Positions 37,945 through 47,557 of a DNA stretch of 64,000 nucleotides are shown here, in pieces. Under the pieces are notes generated by a model that was given only the letters and a program-made list of their open reading frames with translations, was not told where the DNA came from and searched no databases. The position numbers and the translations under genes are program-made. Each line of letters starts with the position of its first letter. The stretch's first letter is position 1. Source of the stretch: Arthrobacter stackebrandtii (GTDB taxonomy: Bacteria; Actinomycetota; Actinomycetes; Actinomycetales; Micrococcaceae); contig NZ_JAGIOI010000001.1 in the NCBI RefSeq assembly GCF_017876675.1, positions 2,480,001 through 2,544,000 on the forward strand. The letters run 5' to 3'.

Positions 37945-38952
37945 TTAATAGTCAGGGGCGCCGGAGATGTCCAAAAATTCCTCATAGCTGTGATACCCCC
38001 GAACAGCCATCTCCTTCGCCACGGCAGGTCCCACGAAGCGAAGGTGCCACGGCTCGGGCAGGTATCCGGTCATGGGCTCCTGGCCGGGCTGGTACCTGAC
38101 AATGTATCCGTAGTCGGCGCCATGTTCCGCCACCCACTGTGCAGCCGCTGTGTCGGCAAAACATGAGTTAAAGTCGCAGGCCGTGCCCGCGTTGGCATCC
38201 CCGATGTCCACGGCGAGGCCGCTTTGGTGCTCCGAGTAGCCGGGCCGTGCCGAGGTGGTATCCGCCGCGGCCACGCCCTTGGTGGCCACATAGCCGTTGT
38301 AGACGCTGAACTGGGTGTCGTAGGAACGGTAGCTGCTCTTGAGCGAGATGGACACGCCCTCGGCGGCTGCATCGGTGAACATGCGCTCCAGCTCGGCTGC
38401 TGCTTCGGCCCGCAGCAGCATGGGTTCAGCCGATCCGGACTGCACAGCCGGGGTCACAAGGTCAGACGGGGCAAAGTCCGCCGGGACCAGCGGCCGCTGC
38501 TTGTTCACCAAGACCAAGGGGCTGGCCGCGTTGCCGATGTCCAATAAGGCAGGGTCGCCAACCCCGGTGGTTCCGGCAGCTGCCAGGCCCTGGATGGCGG
38601 AGTCGGCGCCTGCGCCCGCCACGGGCTGCGCCGAGGTTGCAGCTGCGGCAGTGGGTGTGGCGTCTGGCTGCGCAGGGGAGGCAGATGCGGTTGCGGGGGC
38701 AGGGGCGCCGCTGCCTGCTGTGGGAGTGGCGGGAGGCTGGACGGAAGCGCTGGCAGCGTTCGTCGTCGTCCACTCCTCAAAAAACGTGGTCCAGGGGTCT
38801 GCCTTCACCGGTGCAAAGTTCAATGCGGCGCTGAACACCAGCGCGGCACCGGCCAGCGACACGATGACCCCGCCGGGGCGGGGCCATGACAGGACCTGAA
38901 ACAGGCCGGAGGCAGTGGAGGGGCGGGGCCGGTGCCTTCTTGGGGCGGGCAC
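37945..38952 (-). CDS. D-alanyl-D-alanine carboxypeptidase, VanY/M15 family
   Basis: A 335-residue membrane-anchored peptidoglycan peptidase. A single TM near residues 27-46 is followed by a long Ala/Pro/Thr linker and a C-terminal M15B domain. Zinc ligands lie in YSEHQSGLAVDIGD (His, Asp) and PEPWHLRFVG (His). SSYRSYDTQ is also typical. The GTG at 38952 is chosen because it overlaps the coaA stop by one base (TAGTG) and follows GAGGAAGG; longer versions would run through coaA. It trims D-Ala from wall peptides. Confidence 0.9.
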   Translation of the reverse strand: MPAPRRHRPRPSTASGLFQVLSWPRPGGVIVSLAGAALVFSAALNFAPVKADPWTTFFEEWTTTNAASASVQPPATPTAGSGAPAPATASASPAQPDATPTAAAATSAQPVAGAGADSAIQGLAAAGTTGVGDPALLDIGNAASPLVLVNKQRPLVPADFAPSDLVTPAVQSGSAEPMLLRAEAAAELERMFTDAAAEGVSISLKSSYRSYDTQFSVYNGYVATKGVAAADTTSARPGYSEHQSGLAVDIGDANAGTACDFNSCFADTAAAQWVAEHGADYGYIVRYQPGQEPMTGYLPEPWHLRFVGPAVAKEMAVRGYHSYEEFLDISGAPDY

Positions 38953-39920
38953 TAGACCTTCCTCAGCAGCATCCGGCGGATGGAGTGGTCCGCATCCTTG
39001 GTCAGCACCAGCTGGGCGCGGCCGCGGGTTGGCAGGACATTTTGCAGGAGGTTGGGCTCGTTGATGTTTTTCCAGATCCGGGAGGCCGTGGCGGTGGCCT
39101 CCACATCGGAGAGGTCGGCGTAGCGGCGGAAGTAGGAGTCGGGGTCCGAGAATGCGCCAGAGCGCAGGGAGCGGAAGCGCTCGATGTACCACTGCTCGAT
39201 ATTGCTGGTTTTCGCGTCGACGTAGATGGAGAAGTCGAAGAAGTCGCTGACAGCCAGACCGGAGCGGCCGTCGGTGCGGGGGCGTGCGGCGGCCAGCACG
39301 TTCAGGCCCTCGACGATGAGCACGTCGGGGCGGCGCACGACGACTTCCTTGTCGGGCAGGATGTCGTACGTCAGGTGGGAGTACATGGGGGCGCGGACTT
39401 CCTCGGCACCGCTCTTAACCGCGCTGACAAAGCGAAGCAGGGCGCGGCGGTTGTAGGACTCGGGGAAGCCCTTGCGGCCCATGAGCCCCCGGCGTTCCAG
39501 TTCCGCATTGGGATAGAGGAAGCCGTCGGTGGTGACGAGCTCAACGTTGGGTGTGTCCGGCCAGCGGCGCAGCATCTCCCGGAGCACGCGGGCCGTTGTG
39601 GACTTGCCCACGGCCACGGAGCCAGCCACGCCGATGACGAAGGGGGTGCGCGAGCCGCGCTCGCCCAGGAACGTGGTGGTGGCGCTGTGCAGGTGGCCCG
39701 CGGCGGCGACATAAAGGTTCAGCAGCCTTGACAGGGGAAGGTAGACGTCGTGAATTTCACGCATGTTGAGTTGGTCACCCAGGCCACGGAGCCGCTGGAC
39801 GTCATCTTCGTTGAGTGGCTGTTCAATCTTGTTGGCCAGCCTGGACCATGTTTGCCGGTCCAGTTCCACGAAGGGGGAGGTGCTGGCGCCGTTGCCGGAC
39901 TCGATTCTTTGCGCTGTCAC
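38952..39920 (-). CDS. coaA: Pantothenate kinase, type I
   Basis: A 322-residue enzyme for the first step of CoA synthesis, normally feedback-inhibited by CoA. The P-loop [12 protein letters not shown] is at residues 97-108; [20 protein letters not shown] and GLNVLAA follow. GTG start. A CAGAAT hexamer lies 7 nt before it, so a leaderless transcript is possible. It is divergent from glmS and likely co-transcribed with the carboxypeptidase gene. Confidence 0.96.
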   Translation of the reverse strand: MTAQRIESGNGASTSPFVELDRQTWSRLANKIEQPLNEDDVQRLRGLGDQLNMREIHDVYLPLSRLLNLYVAAAGHLHSATTTFLGERGSRTPFVIGVAGSVAVGKSTTARVLREMLRRWPDTPNVELVTTDGFLYPNAELERRGLMGRKGFPESYNRRALLRFVSAVKSGAEEVRAPMYSHLTYDILPDKEVVVRRPDVLIVEGLNVLAAARPRTDGRSGLAVSDFFDFSIYVDAKTSNIEQWYIERFRSLRSGAFSDPDSYFRRYADLSDVEATATASRIWKNINEPNLLQNVLPTRGRAQLVLTKDADHSIRRMLLRKV

Positions 39921-40062
39921 ACCTGCAATTCTGCCTTGTTTGGTGTGGAGAGCGAAACGAGGGCGTTTCAGGCTGCGGTGTTTTCTGACACTTTCTCACG
40001 GGCACTTCCGCGGGAAGACGTAGAACGTCCTCTCAATGGTGCGGGGTTTATGATTGTTTTTC

Positions 40063-41970
40063 ATGTGTGGAATTGTGGGATACGCCGGTACCGCCCCGGC
40101 TCAAGACGTAAATGCAGCTGCAGGCCAGCGTGCCCTCGAGGTGTTGGTGGAAGGCCTGCGCCGCCTCGAATACCGCGGCTACGACTCCGCCGGGATCGCC
40201 GTTGTTGCTGCGGACGGCATCGCCATGCGCAAGAAGAGCGGCAAGCTGGCTGAATTGCTGGACGAGCTCTCCCGCAACCCCGTGCCGGACTCGGTGACGG
40301 GCATTGGCCACACCCGTTGGGCCACGCACGGCGGACCCACGGACGTCAACGCCCACCCGCACATTGTGGACGGCGGCAGGCTGGCCGTGATCCACAACGG
40401 AATCATTGAAAATTACTCACCGCTGAAGGCCCGCCTGCTCGAGCGCGGCCACACCTTCCTTTCCGAAACCGACACCGAGGTGGCCGCAACCCTGCTGGGT
40501 GACATCTACCGCGGACTCGGCGATGGTGAAGGCTCGGGGTCCGGCGGCCGCCTGGCCCTTGCCATGCAGCAGCTTGCCCAGCAGCTTGAAGGGGCGTTCA
40601 CGCTCGTAGCCACCCATGCCGACCAGCCAGGCGTGGTGGTGGCCGCCCGCCGCAACTCGCCCCTCGTGGTAGGCCTGGGCGACGGCGAGAACTTCCTCGG
40701 CTCGGACGTCTCCGGCTTCATCGACTACACCCGCCGCGCGGTGGAACTGGGCCAGAACCAGGTTGTCACCATCACGGCCGACGCCGTCGAAATCACCGAC
40801 TTCCTCGGAGGTCCGGCCGAGGGCCGCGAGTACCTGGTGGACTGGGATGCTGCCGCAGCCAAGAAGGACGGCTTCGCCTCCTTCATGGAGAAGGAAATCA
40901 ACGACCAGCCGGACGCCGTGGCGCAGACCCTCCTGGGCCGCAACGACGGCAACGGCAACCTCACCCTCGATGAGCTGCGCGTCGACCCCGAGGTCCTGAA
41001 GACCATCAACAAGATCATCGTGCTCGCCTGCGGCACCTCCGCCTACGCCGGCCAGGTGGCCAAGTACGCCATCGAGCACTGGTGCCGCATCCCCACCGAG
41101 GTGGAGCTCTCCCACGAGTTCCGCTACCGGGACCCCATCGTGGACGAGAAGACGCTCATTGTTTCCATCTCCCAGTCCGGGGAAACCATGGACACGCTCA
41201 TGGCCGTGCGCTATGCGCGGGAGCAGGGCGCCAAGACGGTGTCCATCTGCAACACCAACGGCTCCACCATTCCGCGCGAATCCGACGCCGTGCTCTACAC
41301 GCACGCCGGACCCGAGATTGCCGTGGCTTCCACCAAGGCCTTCCTGGCCCAGATCACCGCAACGTACCTGCTGGGCCTTTATTTGGCACAGCTGCGCGGA
41401 AACCTGTTCCAGGGCCAGATCAAGGACATCCTGGCAGAACTGGCCAAGACTCCGGCCAAGATCGCCACCGTCATTGCCAATGCCGGCCAGATCAAGGACC
41501 TGGCGCACAGCATGGCCGAGACCCGCACCGTCCTGTTCCTGGGACGCCACGTGGGCTACCCTGTGGCCATGGAAGGGGCGCTCAAGCTCAAGGAGCTCGC
41601 CTACATCCATGCCGAGGGTTTTGCCGCCGGCGAACTCAAGCACGGCCCCATCGCCCTGATCGAGGAGGGCCAGGCCGTCATTGTGGTGGTCCCCTCGCCG
41701 CGCGGCCGCGACTCCCTCCACGCCAAGGTGGTCTCCAACATCCAGGAGGTCCGGGCCCGAGGCGCCAAGACCATCGTGATCGCCGAGGAAGGCGACGAGT
41801 CCGTGCGTGAATTTGCCGAGCACGTCTTTTACATTCCCGAGACCAGCACGCTGCTGGCGCCCCTGCTGGCCACTGTGCCGCTGCAGATCTTCGCCCTGGA
41901 GCTCGCCACGGCCAAGGGCTATGACGTTGACCAGCCGCGCAACCTGGCCAAGTCGGTGACGGTGGAGTAA
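40063..41970 (+). CDS. glmS: Glutamine-fructose-6-phosphate aminotransferase
   Basis: A 635-residue enzyme making glucosamine-6-phosphate from fructose-6-phosphate and glutamine. Cys2 of MCGIVGYAG is the amidotransferase nucleophile, so the start must be the ATG at 40063. The N-domain has GHTRWATHGGPTDVNAHPH; the two SIS sugar domains have GTSAYAGQ with SQSGETMDT, and ending YDVDQPRNLAKSVTVE. TATGAT lies 8 nt upstream, suggesting a leaderless or near-leaderless mRNA. No glmS ribozyme was seen. With glmM it feeds UDP-GlcNAc. Confidence 0.98.
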   Translation: MCGIVGYAGTAPAQDVNAAAGQRALEVLVEGLRRLEYRGYDSAGIAVVAADGIAMRKKSGKLAELLDELSRNPVPDSVTGIGHTRWATHGGPTDVNAHPHIVDGGRLAVIHNGIIENYSPLKARLLERGHTFLSETDTEVAATLLGDIYRGLGDGEGSGSGGRLALAMQQLAQQLEGAFTLVATHADQPGVVVAARRNSPLVVGLGDGENFLGSDVSGFIDYTRRAVELGQNQVVTITADAVEITDFLGGPAEGREYLVDWDAAAAKKDGFASFMEKEINDQPDAVAQTLLGRNDGNGNLTLDELRVDPEVLKTINKIIVLACGTSAYAGQVAKYAIEHWCRIPTEVELSHEFRYRDPIVDEKTLIVSISQSGETMDTLMAVRYAREQGAKTVSICNTNGSTIPRESDAVLYTHAGPEIAVASTKAFLAQITATYLLGLYLAQLRGNLFQGQIKDILAELAKTPAKIATVIANAGQIKDLAHSMAETRTVLFLGRHVGYPVAMEGALKLKELAYIHAEGFAAGELKHGPIALIEEGQAVIVVVPSPRGRDSLHAKVVSNIQEVRARGAKTIVIAEEGDESVREFAEHVFYIPETSTLLAPLLATVPLQIFALELATAKGYDVDQPRNLAKSVTVE

Positions 41971-41990
41971 TCCGTCCCCTGTCCCAAGCT

Positions 41991-42035
41991 CGACGGCGGC
42001 CGGCGCCTTCCCTGTGAAGGTGCCGGCCGCCGTCG
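41991..42035 (+). terminator. Hairpin after glmS
   Basis: A 14-bp GC stem (CGACGGCGGCCGGC at 41991-42004 against 42022-42035) lies 20 bp past the glmS stop. It lacks a T-tract. It carries the shared ACGACGGCGG-type motif. Confidence 0.7.
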
Positions 42036-42036
42036 T

Positions 42037-42120
42037 GCTTGCGGGGCGGGGGAGCGGCTGGGTGGGGCCACGGTCGCGAGGGTCCCCTCGGCGAGCTTGC
42101 GAGGCGGGGGAGCGGCTGGG
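42037..42120 (+). repeat. 26-bp direct repeat pair
   Basis: Two copies, 42037-42062 and 42095-42120, match at 25 of 26 positions (GCTTGCGGGGCGGGGG then AGCGGCTGGG) and are 58 bp apart in the glmS-acpS gap. Cause unknown; possibly local duplication. Confidence 0.75.
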
Positions 42121-42123
42121 GAA

Positions 42124-42129
42124 TAGGCT
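42124..42129 (+). promoter_or_regulatory. Candidate -10 of a leaderless acpS transcript
   Basis: TAGGCT ends 6 nt before the acpS ATG (42136), and no Shine-Dalgarno sequence is present. Confidence 0.45.
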
Positions 42130-42135
42130 GTAGGC

Positions 42136-42483
42136 ATGATCATTGGCATTGGTGTGGACGTTGTTGATATTGAGCGCTTCGGCCGGCAGCTGGAGCGCAC
42201 GCCCGGCCTGCGGGACCGGCTGTTTGTCCCGGCCGAGCGCGGCCTGAACACGCAGTCGCTCGCGGCCCGCTTTGCCGCCAAGGAGTCCGTTGCGAAGGCA
42301 CTCGGGGCGCCGGCAGGCATGAACTGGCAGGACTGCTGGATCGGTCTTGACGAGCACGGGCCCACCATCAACGTCAAGGGAACCGTGGCCGCCGTCGCCA
42401 AGTCCAAGGGCATCAAGCGCTGGCACCTGTCCATGAGCCACGACGGCGGGATTTCCACGGCCATGGTGATTGCCGAGAGCTGA
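42136..42483 (+). CDS. acpS: Holo-[acyl-carrier-protein] synthase
   Basis: A 115-residue phosphopantetheinyl transferase that activates ACP with CoA. Asp8 is in [14 protein letters not shown] and the conserved Glu in [14 protein letters not shown]; the C-terminal [18 protein letters not shown] is typical. Trimeric family, usual length ~120. Its stop is one base before the next gene's ATG. Confidence 0.97.
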   Translation: MIIGIGVDVVDIERFGRQLERTPGLRDRLFVPAERGLNTQSLAARFAAKESVAKALGAPAGMNWQDCWIGLDEHGPTINVKGTVAAVAKSKGIKRWHLSMSHDGGISTAMVIAES

Positions 42484-42484
42484 C

Positions 42485-44047
42485 ATGCTCCGCGCCCACG
42501 CTGCCGCCGCCGTCCGCGCCGCCGAACAGCCGCTCCTGGCTGCCGGCCGGGGCCCGGATTTGATGCGCAAGGCTGCGCTGGGCCTGGCCCACGGCGTCGC
42601 AGGTGTCTTGCGCGCCCGGGGACGCGGAGTCTACGGCGCACGTGCGGTGCTGCTGGCGGGCTCCGGCAACAACGGCGGGGACGCGCTTTATGCGGGCGCC
42701 TGGCTGGCAGCCCGCGGAACACGCACGACGGCGCTGCTCGCCGGTGCGCGCACCCACCCCGAGGCGCTGGCCGCCTTTGTGCAGGCCGGCGGACGCTGCC
42801 TGGAGCTGGGAGCTACGACCGGGGCCGCTGGTTCCGATGGTGATGCAGTGGCGAGTTTTCTCGCCGAAGCCGGCCTGGCCGACGTCGTGGTTGACGGGCT
42901 GCTGGGAACCGGCGGGCGGGGCGGGCTGCGCGGGGTGGTGGCGGACGTGGTGGCCGCCCTTGACGCCTTGGCCGGTCCGGACAGGCCGGCCGTGGTGGCG
43001 TGCGACCTGCCCAGCGGCGTGGATGCCACCACCGGCGAGGTCCACGGCCCGGTGTTGCGGGCCGACCTCACCGTCACCTTTGGGGCCCTGAAGACCGGGC
43101 TGCTCGCCGCACCGGGCGAACAGTATTGCGGCGCCGTGACCTGCATCGACCTCGGGATCAGCGCGTTTCTGGGCGCACCCGACGTGCTTCGCCTGGAGCG
43201 GGACGACGTCGCAGCCCTTCTTCCCCGGCCCGGAGCCGCGGACCACAAATACACCCGCGGCGTGGCCGGGATCATCGCCGGCTCCGCCCAGTATCCCGGG
43301 GCCGGGCTGCTGGCCGTGGCGGCGGCGTCGGCCTGCGGGCCGGGCATGGTGCGGTACCTGGGGCCGGACCAGGTGGCGGCGGCCGTGCACGTGCGCAACC
43401 CCGAAGTGGTGTGCTCAACCGGGATGCCCGGTGACGTGCGGGTCCAGGCATGGCTTGCCGGGCCCGGGATCGACGGCGACGGCGCGGCCATGGCTCGTGC
43501 CGCCGCCGCCATGGCGGGCGGGGTCCCCACCGTGGTCGACGCCGCGGCCCTGGCCCTGGTGCGGCCGGCAGGTGGTTCCGGTGCGGAAGCCGGCAACTCC
43601 CGCCTGGTCCTGACCCCGCATGCCGGGGAGCTGTCGGCACTGTTCCGGCGGCACGGCCTGGACCTCGACCGAGCGGCCGTCGAGGCTGCGCCGCTGGCTG
43701 CCGCCCGCCGCGCAGCCGACCTATTTGGCGCAACCGTGCTGCTCAAGGGTGCCACCACGGTGGTGGCGTCGCCCGGCGGGCCCACGTATACACAGGCCAA
43801 CGGCACGCCCGCACTGGCCACGGCGGGAAGCGGGGACACGCTGGCCGGGATACTCGTGGCGCTGCTGGCCATGGGGGACGCCACGGCGGTGCCAAAACCT
43901 GGCGAGCTGGCCCGCACTGCCGCGCTCGCAGCCGCCCTGCACGGCGAACTGGCGCGACTGAGGCCGGGGGCGCCGCTCAGCGCCGGGCAGCTGGCAGGGC
44001 GGATCCCGCAAGCTTGGGCACGGTTGTGCCAAATAAAACCGGTGTAG
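42485..44047 (+). CDS. nnr: Bifunctional NAD(P)H-hydrate epimerase/dehydratase
   Basis: A 520-residue repair enzyme for damaged (hydrated) NAD(P)H. The N-terminal YjeF-N epimerase half (1-~220) has AVRAAEQPLLA, GSGNNGGDALYAGAWL and VACDLPSGVDATTGE. The C-terminal ADP-dependent dehydratase half (~235-510) has DHKYTRGVAGIIAGSAQYPGA, LTPHAGELSALF and the kinase-like TAGSGDTLAGIL. ATG at 42485 follows the acpS stop closely; a TTG at 42470 inside acpS is in frame. The usual neighbour alr is absent; glgX follows instead. Confidence 0.94.
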   Translation: MLRAHAAAAVRAAEQPLLAAGRGPDLMRKAALGLAHGVAGVLRARGRGVYGARAVLLAGSGNNGGDALYAGAWLAARGTRTTALLAGARTHPEALAAFVQAGGRCLELGATTGAAGSDGDAVASFLAEAGLADVVVDGLLGTGGRGGLRGVVADVVAALDALAGPDRPAVVACDLPSGVDATTGEVHGPVLRADLTVTFGALKTGLLAAPGEQYCGAVTCIDLGISAFLGAPDVLRLERDDVAALLPRPGAADHKYTRGVAGIIAGSAQYPGAGLLAVAAASACGPGMVRYLGPDQVAAAVHVRNPEVVCSTGMPGDVRVQAWLAGPGIDGDGAAMARAAAAMAGGVPTVVDAAALALVRPAGGSGAEAGNSRLVLTPHAGELSALFRRHGLDLDRAAVEAAPLAAARRAADLFGATVLLKGATTVVASPGGPTYTQANGTPALATAGSGDTLAGILVALLAMGDATAVPKPGELARTAALAAALHGELARLRPGAPLSAGQLAGRIPQAWARLCQIKPV

Positions 44048-44118
44048 GCCGTTCACAGCCGAGAACACGGCCGGCCCAGCCCGCACCACACGCCGCAACA
44101 ACAGACGCACAGGGGGAC

Positions 44119-46239
44119 ATGATGGAAGTTTGGCCGGGCAGGGACCACCCCCTGGGTGCGCACGTGGACGAAGGCGGCACGAATTTCGCACTGTTCAGCG
44201 ACGGGGCCCAATCCGTGACGTTGTGCCTCTTTGATGACGAGGGCCGGGAAACCCAGCTGCCGCTGACCGAGGTGGACGGCTATGTGTGGCACGGCTATGT
44301 GCCGGGCATCGGCGAGGGACAGAGGTACGGCTACCGCGTGGGCGGACCCTGGGACCCTGCAAACGGCCTGCGGTTCAATGCCGCCAAGCTGCTGCTGGAC
44401 CCCTATGCGAGAGGTGTCGACGGAAGCGTGGCCTGGGGACAGCCCGTGTACGGGCACCGGCAGAACGATCCGCTGGTGCGCAGCGACGAGGACTCCGCAC
44501 CCCACACCTTCAAGGGCGTGGTGGTGGACGGCCGCTTCGACTGGACCCATCCCGACGGCAGCACGGACGCCAAGCCGGACATTCCGTACTCCCACACCGT
44601 GATCTATGAGGCCCACGTCAAGGGCCTCACCGCCCTGCACCCGGACGTCCCGCCCGAACAGCGCGGGCGCTACGCCGCGGTGGCGCACCCCGCGGTCGTG
44701 GCCCACCTCAAAAAGGTGGGAGTGACCGCCGTCGAGCTGATGCCTGTGCACCAGTTTGTCCAGGACGAGCGGCTGCAGGGGATGGGGCTGCGGAACTATT
44801 GGGGCTACAACACCATTGGGTTTTTCGCCCCGCACAATGAATATGCGGCGGCGTCGGACCCGTGCGACCAGGTGCGCGAGTTCAAGGCCATGGTCAAGGA
44901 ACTGCACCGCAACGGGCTGGAGGTGATCTTGGACGTGGTGTACAACCACACGGCGGAGGGCAACCACCTGGGGCCCACGCTGTCTTTCCGCGGGATCGAC
45001 AACGACGCGTATTACCGGCTGCAGGAGGACAAATCGCTGTACCTGGACTACACCGGCACGGGAAACTCGCTCAACGTCCGACAGCCGCACGCACTCCAGC
45101 TGATCATGGACTCGCTGCGCTACTGGGTCACGGAAATGCATGTTGACGGCTTCCGCTTTGATTTGGCGGCCACCCTGGCGCGGGAGTTTTACGACGTCGA
45201 CAAGCTCTCCACGTTCTTTGAGATGGTGCAGCAGGATCCCGTGGTCTCACATGTGAAACTCATTGCGGAGCCGTGGGACCTGGGGCCGGGAGGCTACCAA
45301 GTGGGCAACTTTCCGCCGCAGTGGACGGAATGGAACGGGCAGTTCCGGGACACGGTCCGCGATTTCTGGCGCAGCGAGCCCTCCACACTGGGCGAATTTG
45401 CGTCCCGGCTTACAGGGTCATCGGACCTTTACGGCCATTCCGGGCGCCGGCCGGTGGCCTCGATCAACTTTGTCACGGCGCACGACGGCTTCACGCTGGC
45501 GGACCTGGTCAGCTACAACGACAAGCACAACGAGGCGAACGGGGAGGACAACCGCGACGGTGAATCGCACAACCGCTCCTGGAACTTCGGCATCGAAGGG
45601 CCCACGGACGATCCCGCCGTGCAGGAGCTGAGGGCCCGCCAGCAGCGCAATTTCCTCACCACGCTGATGCTCTCGCAGGGTGTCCCGATGCTGCTGCACG
45701 GCGACGAACTGGGCCGCAGCCAGCAGGGCAACAACAACGCCTACGCGCAGGATTCGCCGCTGAGCTGGATCGACTGGGGGCGCGCCGACGCGCAGCTCAT
45801 CGACTTTGTCTCCCGGCTGGCACGGCTGCGGGAAGCGCACCCGGTGTTCCGCCGTCGCCGGTACTTTGACGGGCACCCGGTGGAGCGCGGGGACGACGGC
45901 GCGCTGCCGGACATTGTGTGGCTGCGACCCGACGCTGCAGCCATGGCGCCGGCGGACTGGGACAGCGGATTCGGGCGCAGCATCGGGGTGTTCCTCAACG
46001 GCGGGGGCATCCAGGAACCGGATGTGCACGGGCGGGCCGTGGTGGACGACTGCTTCCTCCTGCTGTTCAACGGGGGTGCGGAGCCCGTCGGCTTCACACT
46101 GCCGGGCGACGACTACGCGGCCCGGTGGGTGGTGGAAATCCACACGGACGGGGTTGCTGCGGACGCCTTCGGTGCCGGGGAGGAAGTGGCGGTGGCTGCC
46201 CGGTCCGTGTTGGTGCTGCGGGCGCCGGGCCGGGACTAG
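44119..46239 (+). CDS. glgX: Glycogen debranching enzyme GlgX
   Basis: A 706-residue GH13_11 isoamylase-type debranching enzyme. The N-terminal beta domain (E-set/CBM48) covers ~1-150. Catalytic residues are Asp348 (HVDGFRFDLA), Glu384 (LIAEPWD) and Asp456 (FVTAHDG). The phrases NYWGYNTIGFFAPHNEYA and YNDKHNEANGEDNRDGESHN are GlgX/TreX hallmarks. AGGGGG precedes the first of two adjacent ATGs. It removes alpha-1,6 branches during glycogen breakdown. No other glycogen genes are adjacent. Confidence 0.96.
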   Translation: MMEVWPGRDHPLGAHVDEGGTNFALFSDGAQSVTLCLFDDEGRETQLPLTEVDGYVWHGYVPGIGEGQRYGYRVGGPWDPANGLRFNAAKLLLDPYARGVDGSVAWGQPVYGHRQNDPLVRSDEDSAPHTFKGVVVDGRFDWTHPDGSTDAKPDIPYSHTVIYEAHVKGLTALHPDVPPEQRGRYAAVAHPAVVAHLKKVGVTAVELMPVHQFVQDERLQGMGLRNYWGYNTIGFFAPHNEYAAASDPCDQVREFKAMVKELHRNGLEVILDVVYNHTAEGNHLGPTLSFRGIDNDAYYRLQEDKSLYLDYTGTGNSLNVRQPHALQLIMDSLRYWVTEMHVDGFRFDLAATLAREFYDVDKLSTFFEMVQQDPVVSHVKLIAEPWDLGPGGYQVGNFPPQWTEWNGQFRDTVRDFWRSEPSTLGEFASRLTGSSDLYGHSGRRPVASINFVTAHDGFTLADLVSYNDKHNEANGEDNRDGESHNRSWNFGIEGPTDDPAVQELRARQQRNFLTTLMLSQGVPMLLHGDELGRSQQGNNNAYAQDSPLSWIDWGRADAQLIDFVSRLARLREAHPVFRRRRYFDGHPVERGDDGALPDIVWLRPDAAAMAPADWDSGFGRSIGVFLNGGGIQEPDVHGRAVVDDCFLLLFNGGAEPVGFTLPGDDYAARWVVEIHTDGVAADAFGAGEEVAVAARSVLVLRAPGRD

Positions 46240-46276
46240 ATTTAGATCACAGTGAAAAAGTGGCAAGATGGCAGGT

Positions 46277-47314
46277 ATGACCTTTCACCCTGCGGAAAAC
46301 CGCTATGAAACCATGCCCTACCGCCGCGTCGGCCGCAGCGGGCTGAAACTGCCCGCGATTTCCCTGGGGCTGTGGCACAACTTTGGCGACGACAAGCCGT
46401 TCGACGTGCAGCGGGACATCCTGCGCCGCGCCTTTGACCTGGGTGTCACCCACTTTGACCTGGCCAACAACTACGGCCCGCCCGCCGGCAGTGCCGAGAC
46501 CAACTTTGGCCGCCATTTCAAGGACGACTTCCGCGCCCACCGCAACGAGCTGGTCATCTCCACCAAGGCCGGCTACCTCATGTGGCCGGGCCCGTACGGG
46601 GAGTGGGGTTCGCGCAAGAGCCTGCTGGGCAGCCTGGACGAGTCGCTGACCCGCATGGGCCTGGACTATGTGGACATCTTCTACAGCCACCGCCCCGACC
46701 CGGACACGCCCCTGGAAGAGACCATGGGTGCCCTGGACCACGCCGTCCGCTCCGGCAAGGCGCTCTACGCGGGCATCTCTTCCTACACCCCGGCCCAGAC
46801 CCTTGAAGCTGCCCGGATCCTGAAGGAAATGGGCACCCCGCTGCTCATCCACCAGCCCTCCTACTCCATGCTCAACCGCTGGACCGAGGACGGGGAACCG
46901 AACCTGTACGAGACGCTCGAGACCGTTGGTGCCGGCTCCATCGCCTTCTCCCCGTTGGCGCAGGGAGTGTTGACCGACCGTTACCTCAAGGGCGTGCCGT
47001 CCGATTCCCGCGCCGCCAAGGAACACTTCCTGCACGCGCACGACCTCACCGAAGAGAAGATGGCCCGGGTGCGGGGCCTGAACGACATCGCAGCCGGGCG
47101 CGGCCAGTCCCTCGCCCAGATGGCGATCGCCTGGATCCTCCGCGAGCAGGCCAAGGGCACTCCCGTCACCTCGGCCCTCGTGGGGGCGTCCAGTGTGTCC
47201 CAGCTGGAGAATAACGTCGCCGCCATCAACAACCTTGGGTTCAGCGACGGCGAGCTGGCCGCCATCGACGAGTTCGCCGTCGAATCCGACATCAACAGGT
47301 GGGCGCAGAAGTAG
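46277..47314 (+). CDS. Aldo/keto reductase, YghZ-like
   Basis: A 345-residue NADPH-dependent oxidoreductase of the TIM-barrel AKR family. The tetrad is visible: Asp and Tyr in FDLANNYGPPAGSAE, Lys in VISTKAGYLMWPGPYG and His in FYSHRPDP. MPYRRVGRSGLKLPAISLGLWHNFG and the LMWPGPYGEWGSRK segment match the L-glyceraldehyde-3-phosphate reductase (YghZ/AKR14) branch, active on methylglyoxal and similar aldehydes. The start could also be the ATG at 46268, three codons earlier. Confidence 0.92.
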   Translation: MTFHPAENRYETMPYRRVGRSGLKLPAISLGLWHNFGDDKPFDVQRDILRRAFDLGVTHFDLANNYGPPAGSAETNFGRHFKDDFRAHRNELVISTKAGYLMWPGPYGEWGSRKSLLGSLDESLTRMGLDYVDIFYSHRPDPDTPLEETMGALDHAVRSGKALYAGISSYTPAQTLEAARILKEMGTPLLIHQPSYSMLNRWTEDGEPNLYETLETVGAGSIAFSPLAQGVLTDRYLKGVPSDSRAAKEHFLHAHDLTEEKMARVRGLNDIAAGRGQSLAQMAIAWILREQAKGTPVTSALVGASSVSQLENNVAAINNLGFSDGELAAIDEFAVESDINRWAQK

Positions 47315-47325
47315 CGACAACCGTC

Positions 47326-47354
47326 CCCGGGGCGCCGTGAAACGGCGCCCCGGG
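47326..47354 (+). terminator. Hairpin after the aldo/keto reductase gene
   Basis: A perfect 13-bp GC stem (47326-47338 against 47342-47354) with a GAA loop, 11 bp past the stop. No T-tract. Confidence 0.75.
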
Positions 47355-47557
47355 CACAACTGCAGGAAGCTTTTGCCGGTCCCGGGAACAAAATCGGGAC
47401 GGTTGAAGTTGATTAGAATGGTTATAAGGGCGCCGTTGGGGCGTCAGGTCCGGCCGAAGAGCCGTACGTCGTGTCTTTTCCTCATGTGTGAAGGCGTGCG
47501 TCGACCCGTCACCGCAGAGTGAGCGTCGGACCCTTGTGAGTTTTATGAAGGAGTTCC

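Noticed and set aside
38953-39192. N-terminal extension of the VanY-like gene into coaA
   Set aside because: The extension overlaps coaA in another frame and has no domain; the GTG at 38952 has a ribosome site and a TAGTG junction.
39921-40062. glmS ribozyme upstream of glmS
   Set aside because: No ribozyme core was seen, the gap is only 142 bp, and such ribozymes are mainly known from Firmicutes.
43450-44118. In-frame N-terminal extension of glgX over the nnr gene
   Set aside because: It is an Arg/Gly-rich shadow frame of nnr; homology to GlgX begins at the ATG at 44119 with a ribosome site.
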